A stretch of DNA of 64,000 nt from Erysipelotrichaceae bacterium (GTDB lineage Bacteria > Bacillota_I > Bacilli_A > Erysipelotrichales > Erysipelotrichaceae). A program made the translations under genes and the position numbers. Below the pieces are notes generated by a model that was given only the letters and a program-made list of their open reading frames with translations, had not been told where the DNA came from and made no database searches. Within the stretch, counting starts at the first letter, position 1. Each line of letters opens with the position of its first letter. The stretch covers positions 1 through 64,000 of the forward strand of contig JAUYTU010000022.1 of NCBI GenBank assembly GCA_030694975.1, read 5' to 3'. Shown here piece after piece: positions 59,472 through 64,000 of the stretch.

Positions 59472-60337
59472 ACACGGGGAAAATACTAATCACCGGAGCC
59501 CTGGGCAATGTTGGCGGATACGTTGCGAAATATTGCATTGAAAAAAAAGTGCCTGTCCTATTGGCTGATATTGATTCCGTCAAACTTAGTGAAAGATTTG
59601 GCCAACACGTCGAAGTGGTGAAATTTGATTTTACTGATCCAACAACATTTGAAGATTCACTTCAAGGTGTGGATCGGGTGTTTATCATGAGACCGCCTCA
59701 CTTAGGAAACCCCGAAGATCTAAAGCCCTTTATCGATGCACTCACTCAACATAAGGATATAATTTTAATAAGCTTTCTATCTTTAATTGGCATCGAAAAC
59801 AACCCGATACCTCCTCATTATCGTATTGAGAAAATGATCGAAAAGACAGGTATTCCTTATTGTCATATCCGACCGAGTTTCTATATGCAGAACATCAGTG
59901 GAATTCATGCTTTTGAAATCAAACATTTCAATCGGATCGTCGTTCCAGTTAAGAAAGCTTTAACGAGTTTTATCGATGCAGAAGATATTGGTAAGCTGGT
60001 CTCTAAAGTATTAAGTGATCCGTTAGTTCATCAAAACAAAGCTTATTCCATCACCGGTCCGAGAGCCATTGATTACTTCGAAGTGGCAGATGTGTTAACT
60101 AAGGAGTTAAAGCGGAAGATTGAATACGCGAATCCTTCTCCTTCGATGGCTAAAAGCTACTGGATTGATGTACGAGGTATCGATCGTACGTATGCGACGA
60201 TTATGGGAATGCTTTATATGATGACTCGATTTAACACAGCGAAAAAAGTTACATCAACGTACAGAGATATTATGAATGAAGATCCTACGGACCTAAGTGA
60301 GTTTGTCAGTAAGAATCGCGATGCCTGGATAAATTAA
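59468..60337 (+). CDS. NmrA-like NAD(P)-binding protein (atypical SDR)
   Basis: 289 aa. A Rossmann motif ITGALGNVGGYVA is at the N-terminus, followed by DIDSVKL and a conserved VFIMRPP strand. The Tyr-x-x-x-Lys catalytic pair is not clearly placed, as usual for NmrA-type proteins, which act as NADP sensors or NAD(P)H quinone reductases. Co-transcribed with the MarR gene. Confidence 0.85.
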   Translation: MNTGKILITGALGNVGGYVAKYCIEKKVPVLLADIDSVKLSERFGQHVEVVKFDFTDPTTFEDSLQGVDRVFIMRPPHLGNPEDLKPFIDALTQHKDIILISFLSLIGIENNPIPPHYRIEKMIEKTGIPYCHIRPSFYMQNISGIHAFEIKHFNRIVVPVKKALTSFIDAEDIGKLVSKVLSDPLVHQNKAYSITGPRAIDYFEVADVLTKELKRKIEYANPSPSMAKSYWIDVRGIDRTYATIMGMLYMMTRFNTAKKVTSTYRDIMNEDPTDLSEFVSKNRDAWIN

Positions 60338-60369
60338 ACTACTTCATATATTCTATTAAGAATTTCGTA

Positions 60370-60558
60370 CTAAAATGCATTATTCTCAGCATTGAGATAT
60401 AGCGCTTCTACTTCATCTTTAGAAATCAACTTCGACAAAATGTAAGCTATGATAATGATGCCGGGAATATCGATAAGTAACCGTGTCAACGCAAATTTCA
60501 ATCCAAGGGAAGCTACTTCAAATAAGATCATTGGAATCTTCGTTGTTGACCAGGCACT
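60370..60558 (-). pseudogene. Permease (COG0701/ArsP-like) C-terminal remnant
   Basis: The minus strand reads about 63 codons from SAWSTTKIPMILFEV through ALTRLLIDIPGIIII to a TAG at 60370-60372. This resembles the last membrane segments of the COG0701 permease family (ArsP-like). A TGA in frame a few codons upstream and no start make it a remnant. Its position next to the ars operon suggests that a lost efflux permease once lay here. The family match is by eye. Confidence 0.4.
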
Positions 60559-60622
60559 ACTTAACTCAATACCCCCTCATTATATACCCAATACTCAAAC
60601 ATCAATAAACGAATGAAACTTA

Positions 60623-60651
60623 TTGAACAATATGCCTGGAAGTGATATAGT
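60623..60651 (+). promoter_or_regulatory. Promoter of the arsRDA operon
   Basis: TTGAAC (60623-60628), 17-bp spacer, TATAGT (60646-60651). Confidence 0.75.
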
Positions 60652-60653
60652 AC

Positions 60654-60669
60654 ATGAGTAAATGCTCAT
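60654..60669. promoter_or_regulatory. ArsR operator
   Basis: ATGAG-TAAATG-CTCAT inverted repeat directly after the -10 box, of the form bound by ArsR/SmtB repressors. Confidence 0.65.
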
Positions 60670-60690
60670 ATACTAATATAGGAGGTATTC

Positions 60691-61059
60691 ATGCAAGACT
60701 ACTTTAAAGCTTTAAGTCAGGAAAACCGACTAATGATATTAGCGCTGATGAGAGATCAGCCTTTATGTATTTGCGACATTGAGAGCAACTTAAAAATGAC
60801 TCAGTCCAATACATCAAGGCATGTTTCAGCACTTAAATCAGCGAAAATCATTCGTGGATACAAAACATCTCAATGGGTATACTACGCGATTGATGATGAC
60901 TTCATTCGTGATAATCCTTCATTGTGGGACTATCTTGGGGAGAAGTTCGATGAAGAACCTTATGTAAGTTATCGCAAAAACTACATACAGACTTCATTGT
61001 GTACCGGTCCATATCCTATCCAGTTATTAAGCAAAAAGAAAGAAAAGGTAAAGCTATGA
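60691..61059 (+). CDS. arsR: ArsR-type metalloregulator
   Basis: 122 aa with a winged helix. The Cys pair in PLCICDIE lies at the usual arsenite-sensing site (ELCVCDL in E. coli-type ArsR), followed by the recognition helix TQSNTSRHVSAL. RBS AGGAGG. It overlaps arsD by 4 bases. Binding of arsenite or antimonite should release it from the operator upstream. Confidence 0.9.
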   Translation: MQDYFKALSQENRLMILALMRDQPLCICDIESNLKMTQSNTSRHVSALKSAKIIRGYKTSQWVYYAIDDDFIRDNPSLWDYLGEKFDEEPYVSYRKNYIQTSLCTGPYPIQLLSKKKEKVKL

Positions 61060-61409
61060 GTAAAATTATGATTTTTGATCCGGCCATGTGTTGCCCATCG
61101 GGAATGTGCGGAGTAAGCATAGACCCCGAAATTATCCGAGTTGCAACGACTCTACATACCATTCGAAAAAACGGCGTTGAAATTAAAAGATTTAATCTAT
61201 CGTCGAATCCGATGGAGTTTGTCAGTCATAAAGAAGTAAATCGATACTTAAATGAAAAGGGAGTGGAGTGCTTACCGTTGACGGTTGTCGATGAACAAGT
61301 CGTGTTATCTGGAAGATATCCTACGGATATTGAAATGGTCAAAATGGTCGGATTGCCGGAATCAATTCTGAATGGCCTTCCCAAGGCACTGAACGTATTA
61401 TCCCGCTAA
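61056..61409 (+). CDS. arsD: ArsD arsenical metallochaperone
   Basis: 117 aa. DPAMCCPSGMCG supplies Cys12, Cys13 and Cys18, the arsenite site that hands metalloid to ArsA. The C-terminal Cys pairs of some ArsD proteins are absent, which is common. I used the ATG at 61056, which overlaps arsR; an upstream in-frame ATG at 60999 lies well inside arsR. The neighbour ArsA fits a chaperone-ATPase pair. Confidence 0.92.
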   Translation: MSKIMIFDPAMCCPSGMCGVSIDPEIIRVATTLHTIRKNGVEIKRFNLSSNPMEFVSHKEVNRYLNEKGVECLPLTVVDEQVVLSGRYPTDIEMVKMVGLPESILNGLPKALNVLSR

Positions 61410-61426
61410 ATAGAAATGAGGCCTAT

Positions 61427-63169
61427 ATGAATCCGTTTGATCTTAATCATATACAACTAACGAAATATATATTCTTTACTGGAAAAGGTGGTGTCGGTAA
61501 GACATCGACTGCCTGTGCTACCGCCGTTTCTTTGGCTGATCAAGGCAAAAAAGTTTTACTGATCAGTACCGATCCGGCATCGAACTTACAGGATGTGTTC
61601 AAAATGGAAATCGGCAATCAGATTATTAAAGTTCCGATTCTTCCGACTCTTTATATTGCCAATTTAGATCCTATTGAGGCAGCCGCTCAATATCGTGAAA
61701 AAGTTGTGGGTCCATACAGAGGCAAACTTCCGGATGTTGTCATTTCCAACATGGAAGAACAACTCTCAGGATCATGCACCGTTGAAATTGCTGCATTTAA
61801 TGAATTTACTGCATTTCTTGCGGATAAAGATGCCCAACAAGCGTATGATCACATTATCTTTGATACGGCACCTACCGGTCATACCTTAAGAATGCTCCAA
61901 CTGCCAACAGCATGGGATACATTTATACAAGAAAGTACGCATGGAAATTCATGCTTGGGCCAGTTATCAGGTCTTGAAGATCAGAAAGATAACTATAAAA
62001 TTGCAGTAGCGAACCTAGCCGATGCATCGTTGACGACGATGATATTTGTGGCAAGACCTGAAGTACCAACGCTAATCGAAGCCGCAAGAGCATCGAAAGA
62101 ACTTCGTGAAATCGGGATTGAAAACCAGCAACTTATCATTAATGGGGTATTACTTGAGCATGATGATGCAGTGTCGAATCAGTTGTTTAACAAACAACAA
62201 TCGACCTTAAAATCAATGCCTACAGAGCTAATCAACCTCGTTACTTACATCATTCCACTTCGCTCATACAATATCGTGGGTATTGAAAATGTGAGAAATT
62301 TTTTAGTAAAGGATGATATCGAGAATGAAGAGTTCACAGAGGATGAGGTGAATCATCCAACCCTGAAAAACATCATTGATGATCTTATCGAAACCAACAA
62401 ACGCATCGTCTTTACCATGGGGAAAGGCGGTGTCGGAAAATCATCGATTGCAACATCTGTTGCTTTAGGACTGGCAGCTCGAGGTATCCGTGTTCATCTG
62501 GCATCGACCGATCCTGCCGGAAAATCCGGTGCTCAACACTTCAATGTTGCGAACTTGGAAGTCAGCTTTATTGATGAAAAAGCAGAGTTAGAGCAATATC
62601 AAAATGAGGTGTTAAGCAAAGCCAAGGAAACCATGGATGAAGAACAAATCGCCTATGTTGAAGAAGATTTACGATCACCATGTACAGAGGAAATCGCTGT
62701 GTTTAAGGCATTTGCAAAGATCGTTGAAAAATCTAGTGATCAGGTGGTGATCATTGACACAGCACCAACCGGCCATACGTTACTGTTGCTTGATTCAACC
62801 ATGAGTTACCACAAAGAAATCCAGCGGACACAAAGCGATGTACCGGACTCGGTTAAGAATTTGCTACCTTTGCTAAGGGATAAAAATACGACGGAAGTTA
62901 TTATTGTTGCACTTGCCCAAACCACACCTGTGTTTGAAGCTCAACGATTACAAGAAGATTTACAAAGAGCTCAAATCTCTGTGGGGTGGTGGGTTATCAA
63001 CAATTCAGTGGTTAGAACCAAGACATCCAATAAGTTGCTTCTTGCAAAAGCGTCGAGTGAAGTTGAGTGGATTGATAAAATCGATAAGCACACCAAGGGA
63101 AAGTTTGCACTTGTTGAATATTGCGCAGAAAATATTACACAAACACAATTGCTCGAATGGGCAAAATAG
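61427..63169 (+). CDS. arsA: ArsA arsenite-translocating ATPase
   Basis: 580 aa, two homologous halves as normal. P-loops are GKGGVGKTS (about 19-27) and GKGGVGKSS (about 332-340), each with a DTAPTGHTL switch. The metalloid cysteines lie in SGSCTVEIAAF and SPCTEEIAVF. RBS is weak (GAGG). It energises an ArsB/Acr3 pump, but no pump gene is in the window; see findings. Confidence 0.93.
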   Translation: MNPFDLNHIQLTKYIFFTGKGGVGKTSTACATAVSLADQGKKVLLISTDPASNLQDVFKMEIGNQIIKVPILPTLYIANLDPIEAAAQYREKVVGPYRGKLPDVVISNMEEQLSGSCTVEIAAFNEFTAFLADKDAQQAYDHIIFDTAPTGHTLRMLQLPTAWDTFIQESTHGNSCLGQLSGLEDQKDNYKIAVANLADASLTTMIFVARPEVPTLIEAARASKELREIGIENQQLIINGVLLEHDDAVSNQLFNKQQSTLKSMPTELINLVTYIIPLRSYNIVGIENVRNFLVKDDIENEEFTEDEVNHPTLKNIIDDLIETNKRIVFTMGKGGVGKSSIATSVALGLAARGIRVHLASTDPAGKSGAQHFNVANLEVSFIDEKAELEQYQNEVLSKAKETMDEEQIAYVEEDLRSPCTEEIAVFKAFAKIVEKSSDQVVIIDTAPTGHTLLLLDSTMSYHKEIQRTQSDVPDSVKNLLPLLRDKNTTEVIIVALAQTTPVFEAQRLQEDLQRAQISVGWWVINNSVVRTKTSNKLLLAKASSEVEWIDKIDKHTKGKFALVEYCAENITQTQLLEWAK

Positions 63170-63178
63170 GGAAAGAAA

Positions 63179-63448
63179 ATGAAAATTACCAATGAAGCAA
63201 GAGAAATCGTAGACACACTTCTAAAAGAAAACAATTGCAATACAATCCAAGTCAGCATCATGGGTGGCTGTTGCGGGACATCCGTTTATCTGTCAATGAC
63301 CAACAGTAAAGAAGAATCAGACATCGTCATGGAAAATGGAGTTCAACTGTTATATGTTGAAGATGCACTCGAGCGCACAAGTGAAGTTATGCTTGTTGAA
63401 AAAGATGGGAAATTACTCCTTGAAGACAAACTCGCATCAAATTGCTAA
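63179..63448 (+). CDS. HesB/IscA-like small protein of the ars operon
   Basis: 89 aa. A HesB/IscA-type fold is suggested by VSIMGGCCGTSVYLSM, VQLLYVED and the C-terminal Cys (ASNC). The CC pair plus the last Cys could bind Fe-S or arsenite. Such proteins are seen at the ends of ars operons. It starts 9 bases after arsA (GGGAAAG) and is followed by a terminator. Confidence 0.75.
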   Translation: MKITNEAREIVDTLLKENNCNTIQVSIMGGCCGTSVYLSMTNSKEESDIVMENGVQLLYVEDALERTSEVMLVEKDGKLLLEDKLASNC

Positions 63449-63457
63449 AGTAAAAAG

Positions 63458-63489
63458 AAATGCGGCTCATTATTGAATGGTCCGCATTT
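63458..63489. terminator. Bidirectional terminator between the ars operon and the LTA-synthase-like gene
   Basis: AAATGCGG (63458-63465) pairs with CCGCATTT (63482-63489), with T-rich sequence after it and A-rich sequence before it. Confidence 0.75.
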
Positions 63490-64000
63490 TATTTAACTCT
63501 CATTGTATTGGTCTTACCAATGATTTCATTATTTGCACTAACGATCGCAACACCAATCGTACTTCCCGGACGAACAACATCACTTGAAGCAATCAACATA
63601 CTCTGACTGATGTACTGAGTTTCGACCAGAGCACCGTTAACCATGATTTGACTGTAACGGGTAAAGTTATGGCCGGTTACAATCATTTTTTCATGGAAGA
63701 TTCGAGCTTGAGTCAACTCCTGCATACGGAAGCCAATTTGCAATTTCGATGGCATATAAGAATTCATCTGACTGTACGCATATTTTTCGCCATATAAAAT
63801 ATCAAACTGAAGTAAATGTAAGATGGTCTCATAATTTGGATTATTCACTTCTGATTGATGAATCTGAGTAAACAAGCCTTCGTGAATATTCAACTGATTT
63901 AATACGTGCGCACCTAACTGATACGTTTGCACGTTTTTATTTTGCTTTTCTAAACCGATGTTATCCCAAACTACATAATCGGTTGTGTTTCTGTTTCCGG
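63489..64000 (-). CDS. LTA synthase/alkaline-phosphatase-superfamily protein, C-terminal part (cut by window edge)
   Basis: The frame is open to the window end, so only the last about 170 residues are seen. The first part (TDYVVWDNIGLEKQNKNVQTYQLGAHVL read from the edge) resembles the end of LtaS-type phosphoglycerol transferases, where the sulfatase-like domain closes. The last about 65 residues (MIVTGHNFTRYSQIMVNG, then STIGVAIVSANNEIIG) look like an IPT/TIG Ig-like domain, not part of classic LtaS. It would make or modify envelope glycerol-phosphate polymers outside the cell. The true start lies beyond 64000. Confidence 0.6.
   Translation of the reverse strand, partial: GNRNTTDYVVWDNIGLEKQNKNVQTYQLGAHVLNQLNIHEGLFTQIHQSEVNNPNYETILHLLQFDILYGEKYAYSQMNSYMPSKLQIGFRMQELTQARIFHEKMIVTGHNFTRYSQIMVNGALVETQYISQSMLIASSDVVRPGSTIGVAIVSANNEIIGKTNTMRVK

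Larger units (their letters stand above)
60338..60690. other. Intergenic region before arsR
   Basis: It carries a minus-strand remnant of a permease (60370-60558) and the arsR promoter/operator (60623-60669). No intact gene was seen. Confidence 0.6.

Noticed and set aside
1-64000. CRISPR arrays, rRNA and tRNA genes
   Set aside because: No regularly spaced repeats and no tRNA or rRNA signatures were noticed on reading; a dedicated scan was not possible.

Overview
The window comes from a low-GC Gram-positive-type bacterium (Bacillota / Mycoplasmatota neighbourhood, for example Acholeplasmatales, Izemoplasmatales or Erysipelotrichales). The signs are AT-rich spacers, strong AGGAGG ribosome binding sites, near-consensus TTGACA/TATAAT promoters, lipobox-anchored binding proteins, a PTS, cre-like sites, an LTA-synthase-like protein and no outer-membrane genes. 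TGA is used as a normal stop, so this is not the Mycoplasma code. The species cannot be fixed from the window.

Layout. (1) 1-77: tail of an IS30-type transposase. (2) 255-13213: one long operon with a UlaABC-type PTS, a ketose 3-epimerase fused to a DhaL kinase domain, DhaK, a class II aldolase, a fucose-isomerase-like protein, a GH42 beta-galactosidase-like enzyme, a NagD-type phosphatase, an iron alcohol dehydrogenase and a PTS-controlled activator. Together they read as an isomerase, epimerase, kinase, aldolase, reductase route that resembles deoxyhexose catabolism but uses non-standard parts. I know of no described pathway with this set. (3) 13559-24159: a ureide fermentation module with the oxamate carbamoyltransferase subunits AllH/AllF/AllG, carbamate kinase, an NDK-like protein, a PucR-type regulator, two NCS2 permeases and a biuret/ureidoacrylate-type cysteine hydrolase. 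(4) 24666-32461: a LacI-controlled D-allose/ribose operon containing a fused AlsE-AlsK enzyme. (5) 32462-36540: a very AT-rich island with gene remnants and a cupredoxin/CcdA/TraX set, bracketed by a 17-nt direct repeat. (6) 36559-55074: sulfoquinovose catabolism by the transketolase (sulfo-TK) route ending in sulfoacetate. It has two GH31 enzymes, ABC and GPH importers, SQ isomerase, split transketolase, an RpiB-like isomerase, a probable exporter, CoA-acylating sulfoacetaldehyde dehydrogenase, a two-subunit ADP-forming CoA ligase and a ROK regulator. (7) 55205-64000: housekeeping and stress genes: an orphan antitoxin-like protein, YtxH-like and Lmo0937-like stress proteins, a PAS/GAF/HD-GYP sensor, a MarR-NmrA pair, an arsRDA operon with a HesB-like protein, and the 3' end of an LTA-synthase-like gene.

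How the genes work together. In the sqw locus, SQ glycosides enter by ABC or GPH transport and the first GH31 frees SQ. SqvD makes sulfofructose, SqwGH removes two C2 units with SqwI acting between, and the resulting sulfoacetaldehyde is oxidised to sulfoacetyl-CoA and then sulfoacetate with ATP gain. A cre-like site sits directly on the start of the operon. In the ureide locus, carbamoyl phosphate from a ureide is turned into ATP by carbamate kinase. In the first operon the PTS, catabolic enzymes and regulator share one transcript, with a strong terminator between the transporter and enzyme genes that probably sets their ratio.

The most promising leads for something undescribed are the 2.4-11.2 kb sugar operon, the second GH31 enzyme with its sulfonate-binding Arg replaced by Gln, the ureide module with a biuret-type hydrolase and NDK, and the AlsE-AlsK fusion.
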